A stretch of 64,000 bases of DNA, taken from Hydrogenophaga sp. BPS33 (GTDB taxonomy: Bacteria; Pseudomonadota; Gammaproteobacteria; Burkholderiales; Burkholderiaceae_C). Numbering within the stretch: position 1 is the first letter of the stretch; each line of letters opens with the position of its first letter. The stretch covers positions 2,542,001 to 2,606,000 of the forward strand of contig NZ_CP044549.1 in NCBI RefSeq assembly GCF_009859475.1. Direction: 5' to 3'. Made by a program: the position numbers and the translations under genes. This document shows positions 27,416 through 36,481 of this stretch, piece by piece. The notes below the pieces were generated by a model. That model did no database searches. It was not told the DNA's origin and worked only from the letters and a program-made list of their open reading frames with translations.

Positions 27416-28588
27416 TCAACGCCCCAGCAGCTCCCTCAACACCGCTTCGGTGTGCTCCCCCAACATCGGCGGCGCACTCGGCACGCGCACCGGTGTGCCG
27501 TCCATGTGGATCGGCGACGACACCAGTGACACCGGGCCGAGCTTGGGGTGCTGCACCACGCTCACCATGCCGCGCGCCTGCGCCTCGGGGGACGCCAGTG
27601 CCGCGCCCACGCTGCGCACCTGGCCGCAAGGGATGCCGGCGGAGGAGAGGCGCTCCAGCCAGTCCGCCGCATCGCGCGTGCGCAGGGCTTCGGAGAGCAA
27701 CGGTATGAGCGCGTCGCGGTGCTCGAGGCGCCCGCGGTTGGTGGTGAAGCGCGCGTCCGCCGCGATCTCCGGGCGCTGCAGCACGTTGTCGCACAGCAGC
27801 TTGAACTGGCGGTCGTTGCCCACGGCGAGCACGATCTCGCCGTCGCGCACCGGCAGAACCTGGTACGGCACCACCGACGCATGCGCATTGCCAAAGCGCT
27901 GCGGCTCCTGGCCAGTGACCAGCGTGGCGCTGGCGACGTTGGCCAGCATCGTCAGCTGGCAGTCGAACAGCGCCAGGTCGATGTTCTGGCCCTGGCCGTC
28001 GTTGCGCCGCGCGATCAAGGCCGCCAGGATGGCCTGCACCGCGTACATGCCGGTGAAGAGATCGGCCACGGCCACGCCCACCTTCATGGGCTCGCCCGCG
28101 GGCTCGCCGGTGATGGACATCAGGCCGCCTTCGGCCTGCACCACGTAGTCGTAGCCCGCGCGATCGGCCAAGGGAGACTGGCGGCCATAGCCGGAGATGG
28201 AGCACCAGATCAGATCGGGGCGGATCTTCTCCAACGACGCGCGGTCCAGCCCGAAGCGCTCCAGCGCGCCGGCCTTGAAGTTCTCCACCACCACGTCGCA
28301 GTGCGCCACCAAGGCGCGCACGGTGGCCTGTCCCTCGGGCGAGGCCAGGTCCAGCGCCACGCTGCGCTTGTTGCGGTTGGTGCAGAGGTAGTAGGCCGAC
28401 TCGCCGTCCTTGTAAGGCCCCCAGCCGCGTGTGTCGTCGCCGCCTTGCGGGTTCTCGATCTTGATGACGTCCGCGCCCAGGTCGCCCAGCACCATGGTGC
28501 ACCAGGGGCCGGCGAGCACGCGCGAGAGGTCGAGGATTCGGATGCCGTCCAGCGCGGGACGGCGGCGCGGTGCGGTAGAAGAAGTCAT
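27416..28588 (-). CDS. CaiB/BaiF family CoA-transferase
   Basis: A 390-aa class III CoA-transferase. It opens with LDGIRILDLSRVLAGPWCTM, followed by LGADVIKIENPQGGDDTR, and carries the catalytic Asp in RAGYDYVVQAEGG (near residue 165). Family members exchange CoA between carboxylates without ATP (formyl-CoA, carnitine, succinyl-CoA:acid transferases). It directly follows the small acyl-CoA dehydrogenase gene (5-bp gap), so it probably activates the cluster's acid substrate. Confidence 0.9.
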   Translation of the reverse strand: MTSSTAPRRRPALDGIRILDLSRVLAGPWCTMVLGDLGADVIKIENPQGGDDTRGWGPYKDGESAYYLCTNRNKRSVALDLASPEGQATVRALVAHCDVVVENFKAGALERFGLDRASLEKIRPDLIWCSISGYGRQSPLADRAGYDYVVQAEGGLMSITGEPAGEPMKVGVAVADLFTGMYAVQAILAALIARRNDGQGQNIDLALFDCQLTMLANVASATLVTGQEPQRFGNAHASVVPYQVLPVRDGEIVLAVGNDRQFKLLCDNVLQRPEIAADARFTTNRGRLEHRDALIPLLSEALRTRDAADWLERLSSAGIPCGQVRSVGAALASPEAQARGMVSVVQHPKLGPVSLVSSPIHMDGTPVRVPSAPPMLGEHTEAVLRELLGR

Positions 28589-28593
28589 GGTGC

Positions 28594-29589
28594 TCAGAGC
28601 AAGGTGCGCACGAAGTCGGTGACGGTGGGGTGCTCGCTCTCGATGAGCTGACGCCCCAGCTCCCGATGCCAATAGGCTTCGGAGCCGTGTGCCATGCGCC
28701 ATTCGTGCAGGCGGCGCGTGGAGAGCTGCAGGTCGTACTCCTCGGTCACGCCGATCGCACCGTGCAGCGCGTGGGCAATCGCCGCGACCTGCGCGGCGGC
28801 CTCGCTGCTGCGCGCCTTGGCCACCGCGCAGGCGGCCGGCGGCGGGGCATCGCCATCGGGGGCGGCGGCGAAGGCGGCTTCGCAGGCCATGCCGGCCGCG
28901 GCCACTTGCTCTGCCATCACCGCCAACTGGTGCTGGATGGCCTGGAACTTGCCGATCGATTTGCCGAATTGTTCGCGGTCGTTGGCGTATGCCATCGTGA
29001 GGTCGAACGCGCGCTGCAAGGCACCGGCCAGCAGCCCCGCGTGCAGCAGCGCCGCGATCGACTGGAGCCGCTCGGCGGGCAGGCGCGCCTTGAGCGCGCG
29101 CGGCACGGTGCCCGCAGGCCAGCGCAGGCTGGCGGCCTGGGAGCCGTGCACGCCCGAGGCCTGCGCCTGGTCGTCGGCCACGGGCAGCAAGACCCAGGCG
29201 CCGTCGAGCACGCCGACCACGTGGGCGGCCGCGCGCGCAGCGGGCACTTGCGCGGCCAGCAGACCGCCATCGGCCTCCCGGCGGAGCACCGATGCGAAGG
29301 TGATGGCGCCCGCAGGCAGGCACTGCGGGTCTTCGACCAGCGCGCGCAGCGCCAGGGTCTGGGCCAAGGGCAGGGGGACGGACCACACACCGGCGAGCCG
29401 CACGATGTCGTGCAGGTCGCGCCAGCTGGCGTCACCGCCGCCCTGGGCTTCGGGGGCCAGCAAGGCGAAGAAACCGGCGTCTTCCAGCGCGCTTGCCAGC
29501 GGTTGGCAGCTCGCGCCGTGTTCGATCGCGCGCACATGGGCGGGGGTGCAGTGGGTCTGCAGGAGGTCTTCGATGGCTTGGGCAAACAT
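28594..29589 (-). CDS. Acyl-CoA dehydrogenase, small subunit of a likely heteromeric enzyme
   Basis: A 331-aa acyl-CoA dehydrogenase homologue, shorter than the usual 380-400 aa because the middle beta domain is reduced. The C-terminal helical domain is good: DREQFGKSIGKFQAIQHQLA, then GAIGVTEEYDLQL, where Glu matches the catalytic position of heteromeric actinobacterial enzymes (TxEHDL). The next gene upstream (29602) encodes a full-size homologue lacking the usual catalytic Glu, so the two probably form one complex. GAGGAAA precedes the ATG. Confidence 0.82.
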   Translation of the reverse strand: MFAQAIEDLLQTHCTPAHVRAIEHGASCQPLASALEDAGFFALLAPEAQGGGDASWRDLHDIVRLAGVWSVPLPLAQTLALRALVEDPQCLPAGAITFASVLRREADGGLLAAQVPAARAAAHVVGVLDGAWVLLPVADDQAQASGVHGSQAASLRWPAGTVPRALKARLPAERLQSIAALLHAGLLAGALQRAFDLTMAYANDREQFGKSIGKFQAIQHQLAVMAEQVAAAGMACEAAFAAAPDGDAPPPAACAVAKARSSEAAAQVAAIAHALHGAIGVTEEYDLQLSTRRLHEWRMAHGSEAYWHRELGRQLIESEHPTVTDFVRTLL

Positions 29590-29601
29590 ATATGGGTTTC
29601 C

Positions 29602-30762
29602 TCAACGCAGGCCCAGGCCGCGCGCGATCATGCCGCGCAGAATCTCGCGCGTGCCGCCGCGCAGGGAGAAAGTGGGCGCCATGGCCGCCACGTAGGCGGT
29701 GGTGCGCAGCAGCTCGGGGTCGGGGGGGGTCAAGGGATCGGCGCCCAGCGCGGCTTCCACCAGCGTGGGAATGGCCTGTTCGAATTCGGTGCCGATGTCT
29801 TTCACCAGGGCGGCTTCCACCACCGGGCTTTCGCCCGCGGCCAGCCGCGCGGTCACCGAGATGGAGAGTTGGCGCAGCGTGGCCAGGTGCGCCACCAGGC
29901 GGCCCAGCGTTTCCAGGGGGAGCAGGCCCGCCTTCTGCTGGCGCAGTTCGCGCAGCCAGATGTCGAGCAGCACGATGCTGGAGTAGATGCGCTCAGGGCC
30001 GCTGCGTTCGAACGCCAGTTCGGCGTTCACCTGCGCCCAGCCCTGGCCCTCTTCACCCACAAGCGCATCGGTGGGCAACTGCACGTTGTCGAAGAAGATC
30101 TCGCTGAAGTGCGCGTCGCCAGTGAGGTCCACGATGGGCCGCACGGTGACGCCGGGCAGCTTGAGGTCGACGATGAACTGGGAGAGTCCTTTGTGCCGGT
30201 CGGCTGCGCTGCCCGAGGTGCGCACCAGCGCGATCACGTAGTCGCACTGGTGTCCGTTGGTGGTCCAGATCTTGCGGCCGTTGAGCGTCCAGGTGCCGTC
30301 GCCGTTGGGGCTGGCGCGCGAACCCACGCTGGCCAGGTCGGAACCCGCATTGGGTTCGCTCATGCCGATGCCAAAGAAGATCTCACCGCGACAGATGCGC
30401 GAGAGGTAGTGGGCCTTCTGCGCCTCGGTGCCGAACTTCAGAATCAGCGGGCCGCTCTGGCGGTCGGCGATCCAGTGCGCGCCCACGGGTGCGCCGGCCG
30501 CGAGCAGTTCCTCCACGAGCACATAGCGGCTGAACGCGTCGAGCTCGGCACCGCCGTAGGCGCGCGGCAGCGTCACGCCCACCCAGCCGCGCGCAGCGAG
30601 CCGGCGGCTGAATTCGGCGTCGAAAGCCAGCCACGAGCGGGCGCGCACGTCGGCGGGTGCCGCTGGAAGATCGGTGGCGAGAAAGGCCTTGACGTCCTGG
30701 CGGAACGCCTCTGCATGGGGTGGCAGCGTGGCCTGTCGGAATTGGTCGAGCAGGGAAGACAT
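29602..30762 (-). CDS. Acyl-CoA dehydrogenase, large subunit of a likely heteromeric enzyme
   Basis: A 386-aa acyl-CoA dehydrogenase. The FAD/substrate middle domain has GIGMSEPNAGSDLASV and the C-terminus ends SLRGGTREILRGMIARGLGL. Where single-subunit enzymes have Glu in the EGT(S/N)xIQ motif, this one has Gly (RGGTREI). That loss, with an adjacent short homologue carrying a Glu, matches alpha-beta heteromers known for steroid side-chain degradation. It is the first gene of the minus-strand cluster and is divergent from enoyl-CoA hydratase across a gap with inverted repeats. Confidence 0.85.
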   Translation of the reverse strand: MSSLLDQFRQATLPPHAEAFRQDVKAFLATDLPAAPADVRARSWLAFDAEFSRRLAARGWVGVTLPRAYGGAELDAFSRYVLVEELLAAGAPVGAHWIADRQSGPLILKFGTEAQKAHYLSRICRGEIFFGIGMSEPNAGSDLASVGSRASPNGDGTWTLNGRKIWTTNGHQCDYVIALVRTSGSAADRHKGLSQFIVDLKLPGVTVRPIVDLTGDAHFSEIFFDNVQLPTDALVGEEGQGWAQVNAELAFERSGPERIYSSIVLLDIWLRELRQQKAGLLPLETLGRLVAHLATLRQLSISVTARLAAGESPVVEAALVKDIGTEFEQAIPTLVEAALGADPLTPPDPELLRTTAYVAAMAPTFSLRGGTREILRGMIARGLGLR

Positions 30763-30812
30763 GGCAAGGGCAGTGTGAAGGTGCGCCGCAGGGTACGGGC
30801 CGCGATGCCCAT

Positions 30813-30922
30813 CGTCCAATACCGATTCGCCGCCGCGCCATAGCCAAACGCGATACCTTGAACGCGACACCAGCGCGCCGATAAGCAAACGCGATGGCGA
30901 ACGGGCGATTCGGTATTGGACG
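30813..30922. promoter_or_regulatory. Divergent control region with 19-bp inverted repeats
   Basis: Arms CGTCCAATACCGATTCGCC (30813-30831) and the reverse complement of the same sequence with one change (30904-30922) flank the centre of a 212-bp divergent gap. Between them CAAACGCGAT occurs twice in direct orientation (30845-30854 and 30886-30895), with a partial AACGCGA at 30861-30867. Likely regulator sites for the acyl-CoA dehydrogenase and enoyl-CoA hydratase genes; the LysR gene at 31837 is one candidate regulator. Confidence 0.65.
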
Positions 30923-30974
30923 CACACCGGGCAGGCTGGTTACCCTGTCGCTCTTTGTTTTTTGAAGAGCCGCC

Positions 30975-31766
30975 ATGTCCGACTTCCTGATCTACGAGCA
31001 GCAAGGCCCCGTGGTCACGCTGACCATGAACCAGCCCGAGAAGCGCAACCCGCTCACGGGCAACTCCGCGGTCTCGGAGTTCCTGGTCGCGATCGACCGC
31101 ATCGACGTCGACCCCGAGGTGCGCTGCGTGATCCTCACCGCCAACGGCCCTTCGTTCTCCGCCGGTGGCGACATCGTGGAGATGAAGCGCCAGGCCTCGC
31201 CCGAGGTGCAGGAGATGCGCATCCGCCAGGACTATCGGCGCGGCATCCAGAAGCTCGCGCTCAGCCTGTTCAACCTGGAGGTGCCGGTGATCGCCGCGGT
31301 CAACGGCCACGCGATCGGCGCGGGGCTGGACCTGGCCTGCATGTGCGACATCCGCATCGCCTCCACCCACGCCAAGTTCGCCGAGAGCTTCGTCAAGCTC
31401 GGCATCATCCCGGGCGATGGCGGCGCCTGGTTGTTGCCGCGCATGATCGGCCTGGCGCGGGCTTCCGAACTGGCCTTCACCGGCGACATGATCGACGCGC
31501 AACAGGCGCTCGAATGGAACCTGGTCTCGCGCGTGGTGGCGCCCGAGGAACTGCTGCCCACCGCGCGTGCACTCGCGGGCCGCATCACCGCCAACGCCGG
31601 CCACAGCCTGCGCCTGACCAAGCGGCTCATCCGCGAAGGCCTGCACACGCGGCTGGACTCGGTGCTGGAACTCTCGGCGGTGTACCAGGCGGTGTCGCAC
31701 AAGACGCCCGACCACGTCGAGGCGGTCAACGCCTTCATGGAGAAGCGCGCGGCCCGCTTCGAATGA
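30975..31766 (+). CDS. Enoyl-CoA hydratase/isomerase family protein (crotonase fold)
   Basis: A 263-aa crotonase. The oxyanion-hole segments are visible: GPSFSAGGDIVEMK (near 60-72) and AVNGHAIGAGLDLA (near 110-123), then ESFVKLGIIPGDGGAWLLPR, where PGDGG replaces the more usual PGAGG. It would hydrate the enoyl-CoA made by the divergent acyl-CoA dehydrogenase, or catalyse an isomerase or hydrolase variant. It is followed 70 bp later by a LysR gene on the same strand. Confidence 0.88.
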   Translation: MSDFLIYEQQGPVVTLTMNQPEKRNPLTGNSAVSEFLVAIDRIDVDPEVRCVILTANGPSFSAGGDIVEMKRQASPEVQEMRIRQDYRRGIQKLALSLFNLEVPVIAAVNGHAIGAGLDLACMCDIRIASTHAKFAESFVKLGIIPGDGGAWLLPRMIGLARASELAFTGDMIDAQQALEWNLVSRVVAPEELLPTARALAGRITANAGHSLRLTKRLIREGLHTRLDSVLELSAVYQAVSHKTPDHVEAVNAFMEKRAARFE

Positions 31767-31836
31767 GTGCGCGGGCGCAGCGGAGGTGGGCGGGTATGCT
31801 GTGCGTCCCCTCTCTGCGTGACCGTGATCGATTCGT

Positions 31837-32730
31837 ATGGACCTGCGCCGCCTTCGCCACTTCCATGTCCTGGCCGAAACGCTGAACTTCAGCCGCGCCG
31901 CCGAGCGCTTGCACATCGCGCAGCCGGCCTTGTCGGTGTCGATCCAGAAGCTGGAGAGCGAGTTGGGCGCGCGCCTGTTCGAGCGCATGCCCACCGGCGT
32001 GGCCTTGACGGCCAGCGGCCAGGCCGTGCTGATCGAGGCGCGCCGCATGCTCTACCACGGCGAGCAGATGCTGCGCCTGGCGCAGGACACCGCGCAAGGC
32101 ACCGGCGGGCCGCTGCGCATCGGTTTCGTAGGCTCCACCATCTACAGCGTGCTGCCCGCGCTCGTGCCGGCCTTCCGTGCCGAGTACCCCGGCGTGGAGC
32201 TGGTGCTGCGCGAGTTGACCTCCTACCGCATCGTCGAGGCCCTGGCCGAAGAAGGGCTGGACGTGGGCATCGTGCGCACGCCCCTGCTGCAATCGAGCAC
32301 GGCCGAGTTGCTGACCTTGCAGCGCGACCCCTTCGTGCTCGCGTTGCCGAGCGCGCACCCGCTGGCCTCGCGCGAGACCGTGGCGGTGAAGGACCTCGCG
32401 CGCGAACCCTTCGTGATGTACAACGCCGCCGAAGCCGGTGGCCTGCACGGCGCGGCCATGGCCTTGTGCCAGTGGGCCGGTTTCGTGGCCCAGGTAGCGC
32501 AGGAAGCGACGCAAGTGCCCACGGTGCTGGCCCTGGTCGAAAGTGGGCTGGGGGTGGCGCTGGTGCCCGCCGTCACGCGCGGCCAACGCGAGCCCGGCGT
32601 GGTCTACCGCGAACTGGCCGACCTGCCGCCCTCGGGCGAGACCACCCTGGCGCTGGCCTGGCAGCCGGGGCTGCAGACGCCGGCCGCGCTGCGGTTCATT
32701 GAAGTGGCGCGGCGTTATGCGGTGGGTTGA
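31837..32730 (+). CDS. LysR family transcriptional regulator
   Basis: A 297-aa LysR protein with a standard N-terminal winged helix (LRRLRHFHVLAETLNFSRAA, IAQPALSVSIQKLE) and a CatR/BenM-like effector domain (from about 90; LRIGFVGSTIYSVLP). It is codirectional with the enoyl-CoA hydratase gene and probably regulates the divergent acyl-CoA cluster. Its 3' end overlaps the convergent hydrolase gene by 35 bp. Confidence 0.9.
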   Translation: MDLRRLRHFHVLAETLNFSRAAERLHIAQPALSVSIQKLESELGARLFERMPTGVALTASGQAVLIEARRMLYHGEQMLRLAQDTAQGTGGPLRIGFVGSTIYSVLPALVPAFRAEYPGVELVLRELTSYRIVEALAEEGLDVGIVRTPLLQSSTAELLTLQRDPFVLALPSAHPLASRETVAVKDLAREPFVMYNAAEAGGLHGAAMALCQWAGFVAQVAQEATQVPTVLALVESGLGVALVPAVTRGQREPGVVYRELADLPPSGETTLALAWQPGLQTPAALRFIEVARRYAVG

Positions 32731-33688
32731 GCGCTGGCGCAAGCGCGTCTCTCAAGGCCTGCAAGCTGGCGCTGGCGACCTCTGCCACCGCCGGGCTGGT
32801 TGACAACCAGCGCAGAAACCCATGCGGCATGCCGTGCGCACGCACCAGCGTGGAACGCGGCGCACTTTGGCGCAGGCGCTGAATCAGGATTTCCGCGTCG
32901 CTGCGCAGCGGGTCGAGTTCGGCCGCGATGGCCACGACCGTCGGCAGGGAAGACAGGTCTTGGGCCAGGAGCGGGGCGGCGCGCCAGTCGCCATCGTCCA
33001 GGGGTCGGCCCACGTAGTCCGCCAGAATGCGCTGGCAGCGGGCGCGGGTGAGCAAGGGCGCTTCGGCGTTCTCGATGTACGAAGGGGTGTTGAAGTCGGC
33101 GCCAATGATCGGATAGGCCAGCCACAGCGCCCGCAGTGGCACCTGGTGCGCCAGGGCTAGCGCTGCAGCCATCGCCAGGTTGGCGCCGGAGCTGTCGCCG
33201 CCAGCGGCCACATCGGTGCGGGCCAAGCCCGCGCGTTCGGCCCACTCAGGCAGCCAGGAGAGCACGGCAACGGCATCGTCGAACGCTGCTGGAAAACGGT
33301 GCTCTGGCAAGACGCGGTAGTCGACGCTGGCCACCATGCAATGGGCTTGGCGCGCGATGGCGCAGGCAATGGCATCGTGGCTGTCCAGATCGCCGTTGGT
33401 GAACCCGCCGCCGTGAAAGTAGGCGAAAGCGGCCAGTGGCTTTCCCCTGTCGGCCGGTGGCCGGTAGGTGCGTATGGGAATGGGGCCGTGGCGGGCGTCG
33501 ACCGTGCTGTCTTCGATGTGGAGGTCTTGGGCATCACGCCGCAGCGGCTGGCGCGCGGCCAGGAACGCGGCACGCACTTCGGCGGAGGTCTGCAGGTGCG
33601 CGGGTTTGCCGCCCGCGGCCTGGATGCGCATCACCGTCTCACGCAGTTCGGGGTGCAGGCGGCTTTCGTGGTCTTGTCGGACGTTCAT
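32696..33688 (-). CDS. Alpha/beta hydrolase, hormone-sensitive-lipase (HSL) family
   Basis: A 330-aa esterase. The oxyanion motif HGGG (FHGGGFTNGD, near 93-97), the nucleophile elbow GDSSGAN (Ser near 168), and the downstream Asp (AELDPLRSD) and His (HGMPHGF) make the full triad. Family members hydrolyse short-chain or aryl esters. No signal peptide, so cytoplasmic. ATG 33688 opens the conserved region; an earlier frame start at 33754 is less likely. It is divergent from the LysR gene at 33778 and may be its target. Confidence 0.88.
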   Translation of the reverse strand: MNVRQDHESRLHPELRETVMRIQAAGGKPAHLQTSAEVRAAFLAARQPLRRDAQDLHIEDSTVDARHGPIPIRTYRPPADRGKPLAAFAYFHGGGFTNGDLDSHDAIACAIARQAHCMVASVDYRVLPEHRFPAAFDDAVAVLSWLPEWAERAGLARTDVAAGGDSSGANLAMAAALALAHQVPLRALWLAYPIIGADFNTPSYIENAEAPLLTRARCQRILADYVGRPLDDGDWRAAPLLAQDLSSLPTVVAIAAELDPLRSDAEILIQRLRQSAPRSTLVRAHGMPHGFLRWLSTSPAVAEVASASLQALRDALAPALNPPHNAAPLQ

Positions 33689-33777
33689 GCGGCCAGCATA
33701 CGGCACGGTGGGGCCGGGTGCGATGCCACTTGCGTGTACCGGCCATGCCGCCACGCGATGGTGTCTATCATTCGCGC

Positions 33778-34731
33778 ATGGATATTCGCCAGCTCAAGTA
33801 CTTCGTGGCCGTGGCCGAGCACGAGAACTTTTCGCGCGCGGCCACGCAGCTGTATGTGGCGCAGTCGGCGCTGAGCCGGCGCATGCAGGACCTGGAAGAC
33901 GATCTGGGCGTGCGCCTGTTCGACCGCCACTTGCGCGGCGCGGCACTCACGCCGGAGGGGCGTGACCTGCTGGAGCGCGCGCGCTTTCTGCTGCGCAGTT
34001 TCGAACAGTTGCGCAGCGACCTGGGCCAGAGCCGATCCCGCCCGTTCGGCCCGGTGGGCGTGGGCATGACGCCGAACTTTGCCGCCATGGTGGGTGCGAG
34101 CTTCGCGCAGCAAGTGGTGGCGCAATACCCGGACGCGCAGTTGCGCATTGTCGAGGCCTACAGCCCGGAGTTGCGCGACATGCTGCGCGCAGGTTCCATC
34201 GACATGGCCGTGCTCAGTGGCAACGCGCCCGCACCGGTGCACAGCCTGGCCGTCGAGCCGTTGTTCGAAGACCGGCTGTGCCTCATCGGTCCCTCGTCCG
34301 CGCCCTTGATGCAGCGCGCTGAGATCGGCGTGCAGCAACTCAAGGGCTTGCCCTTGATCCTCACCGGCATGTCGAGCGCCGGTGTGCGCAACGAGCTGGA
34401 GGCGCTGGCCAGCCGCAAGCGGGTCGAACTCAGTGTGGCGCTGGAAGTAGCGTCGATCGGTCTGGCCACGCAGATGATCCGGCTGGGCATGGGCTACACC
34501 ATCTACGTGGGCGCCGGCTTTGCGCACGACAGCGAACTCACGGCCGTGCCGATCACGGGGCTGTGGCTCAACCGCAGCTTGGCCTGGTCGACCGATCGGC
34601 CCATGTCGCGCCTGGGTGGCGAAGTGCTGGCGATGCTGCGCAGCCACCTGGGGAAAATCGTGCGCAGCGGCGGTTGGCGTGGCGCGCGACCGTGGCGCGG
34701 TTCGTCCGCGCGTTCGAAATCGTCGCGTTAG
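33778..34731 (+). CDS. LysR family transcriptional regulator
   Basis: A 317-aa LysR protein: MDIRQLKYFVAVAEHENFSR opens the winged helix and QSALSRRMQDLEDDLG is the recognition part; the effector domain runs from about 95 to 300. The C-terminal 20 residues are Arg/Ser-rich and poorly conserved. It is divergent from the HSL-type hydrolase and 116 bp upstream of the cupin-Bug-aldolase genes; either could be its target. Confidence 0.9.
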   Translation: MDIRQLKYFVAVAEHENFSRAATQLYVAQSALSRRMQDLEDDLGVRLFDRHLRGAALTPEGRDLLERARFLLRSFEQLRSDLGQSRSRPFGPVGVGMTPNFAAMVGASFAQQVVAQYPDAQLRIVEAYSPELRDMLRAGSIDMAVLSGNAPAPVHSLAVEPLFEDRLCLIGPSSAPLMQRAEIGVQQLKGLPLILTGMSSAGVRNELEALASRKRVELSVALEVASIGLATQMIRLGMGYTIYVGAGFAHDSELTAVPITGLWLNRSLAWSTDRPMSRLGGEVLAMLRSHLGKIVRSGGWRGARPWRGSSARSKSSR

Positions 34732-34847
34732 TGCCCGGTCCAACCCACCATGCCGCCGCGGCATGGCAAGCATCTCCAATGCGTGTTTTACGCCCCGGCC
34801 CGTCCGCCACATGATGCAGGCATTCACGAAACCGAAGGAGATCCTGC

Positions 34848-35411
34848 ATGCCAAGCGAACTGTTGAAACAGATCGAAGCCACGCGCGTCGCGCGCTTCAA
34901 GAGCCTCAAGCCCTTCAGTCTGGCGTTTGTCGATTCCCTGCTGCCCGAAGGACGCAAGGCGAACCTGAAAGTCATCGGCCGCGGCGTGGTGGAGAACGCG
35001 GCCATGCAGCCGCCCATCAACGACGACCATGGCTTCACCGTGTCCTACATCGTGGTGCCCCCGGGCGGCGGCGCGGGCCTGCACGCCCACAAAACGCCCG
35101 AGGTGTTCATTCCCATCAATGGCCCGCTGACCGTGCTCATCGGCGATGACAAGGAAGAACTGCCCCTGGCGCCGCTGGACGTGTGTTCGGTGCCCACCGG
35201 CGTGATGCGCGGCTTTCGCAACCACAACGACTTCGAACTCACGGTGCTGGCCATGGTGGGCGGGCACACGGGCGGTGGCTCGGTCACCTGGCACCACGAA
35301 GTGCTCAGCCGTGCCGCGGCCGAATCGGGCCTGGCGGTGGATGAGGCCGGCAATCTGAAGAAGCTGCCGAATTTCAAGATGCCGGCGGATATCGAAGGTT
35401 CGGCGATCTGA
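34848..35411 (+). CDS. Cupin domain protein
   Basis: A 187-aa single-cupin protein. The first cupin motif is GAGLHAHKTPEVFIPINGPL (near 75-95), with two His and a Glu as metal ligands; the second motif is weaker (VPTGVMRGFRNHND, near 115-128). Cupins may be dioxygenases, isomerases or sensors; nothing here fixes the reaction. AAGGAG precedes the ATG. Bug and class II aldolase genes follow on the same strand (50-bp and 15-bp gaps), so it is probably part of a small acid-degradation operon. Confidence 0.82.
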   Translation: MPSELLKQIEATRVARFKSLKPFSLAFVDSLLPEGRKANLKVIGRGVVENAAMQPPINDDHGFTVSYIVVPPGGGAGLHAHKTPEVFIPINGPLTVLIGDDKEELPLAPLDVCSVPTGVMRGFRNHNDFELTVLAMVGGHTGGGSVTWHHEVLSRAAAESGLAVDEAGNLKKLPNFKMPADIEGSAI

Positions 35412-35461
35412 ACTGACGCAGTAATCAACCACGGGCAAAGCACCCGCAGATGGAGACAAGC

Positions 35462-36466
35462 ATGATGAACAAGACCCCGCGCAGAAGCGCGATCGGACTG
35501 GTGTTGGCCATGGCGACGGCATTCGCGGCGTTCGTGCCCGCACTTGTTGGCGCACAAACCACGGACGGCGCCAGTGCCTACCCCACGCGCCCAGTGAAGA
35601 TGGTGGTGCCCTTCCCGGCGGGATCCTCGCCCGACATCGTGGCGCGCTACCTCTCGCAGAAGCTGCACGAACGCACCGGCCAGCCTTTCGTGGTGGACAA
35701 CCGTGCGGGCGCGGGCGGTGCAATCGGCGCCGAGGCCGTCGCGCGTTCGGCACCCGATGGCTACACCACATTCTTCATGGTGAATTCGATCGTCACCATG
35801 AACCAGTTCATCTACAAGAAACTGGGCTACGACCCCGCCAAGGACTTTGCGCCGGTGAGCCTGGTGGCGGCCGTGCCCTATGTGCTGCTGGCCCACAAGA
35901 ACCTGGGCGCCAGCAATCTGCAGGAACTGATTGCCAAGGCCAAGGCCAAGCCGGGTTCGATCGACTACGCTTCGGCCGGCATCGGCGGCGCGGGCCACGT
36001 GATCATGGAGCTCATGAGTTCGGAGGCCGACATCAAACTGATGCACATCCCCTTCAAGGCCGATGGCCTGGCGGCCGTGATCGGTGGGCAGGTGCCCCTG
36101 ATGTTCCAGCCGACCACCACCGCCGTGGCCCAGATCAAAAAAGGCAGCCTGATCGGGCTGGGCACCACCGGGTCCAAACGCCTGTCCGCCTTGCCCGACA
36201 CGCCTGCGATCTCAGAGGTCTTGCCCAGGTTTTCCGCCGACGGCTGGCAAGGGCTGATGGTGCCGGCAGGGACACCCGCGCCGATCGTCGACCGTCTGAA
36301 CAAAGAGGTCGCCGCCATCCTGGCCTTGCCGGAGACCGCCGAACGCTTCGCGGCCTTGGGCATCGAGGCGTGGCACACGTCGCCGCAGAAGATGCAGGAG
36401 ACCATCACGGCCGACTCGGCCAAATGGGGCAAGGTGATCCAGGCCGCGCGCATCGAACCGAACTGA
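35462..36466 (+). CDS. Bug-family tripartite tricarboxylate transporter substrate-binding protein
   Basis: A 334-aa periplasmic binding protein; the signal peptide runs to about residue 36 (FVPALVGAQ). Motifs are YPTRPVKMVVPFPAGSSPDI, DNRAGAGGAIGAE and SAPDGYTT. I place the start at ATG 35462 after GGAGAC; the ATG at 35450 lies inside that site. It has no TctA/TctB genes beside it. The cupin upstream and aldolase downstream suggest its ligand is an oxygenated carboxylate. Confidence 0.9.
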   Translation: MMNKTPRRSAIGLVLAMATAFAAFVPALVGAQTTDGASAYPTRPVKMVVPFPAGSSPDIVARYLSQKLHERTGQPFVVDNRAGAGGAIGAEAVARSAPDGYTTFFMVNSIVTMNQFIYKKLGYDPAKDFAPVSLVAAVPYVLLAHKNLGASNLQELIAKAKAKPGSIDYASAGIGGAGHVIMELMSSEADIKLMHIPFKADGLAAVIGGQVPLMFQPTTTAVAQIKKGSLIGLGTTGSKRLSALPDTPAISEVLPRFSADGWQGLMVPAGTPAPIVDRLNKEVAAILALPETAERFAALGIEAWHTSPQKMQETITADSAKWGKVIQAARIEPN

Positions 36467-36481
36467 AGCGAACGAACCAGA

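Noticed and set aside
28630..30843. 737-aa plus-strand open frame opposite the two acyl-CoA dehydrogenases
   Set aside because: Antisense to convincing acyl-CoA dehydrogenase genes; no domain pattern.
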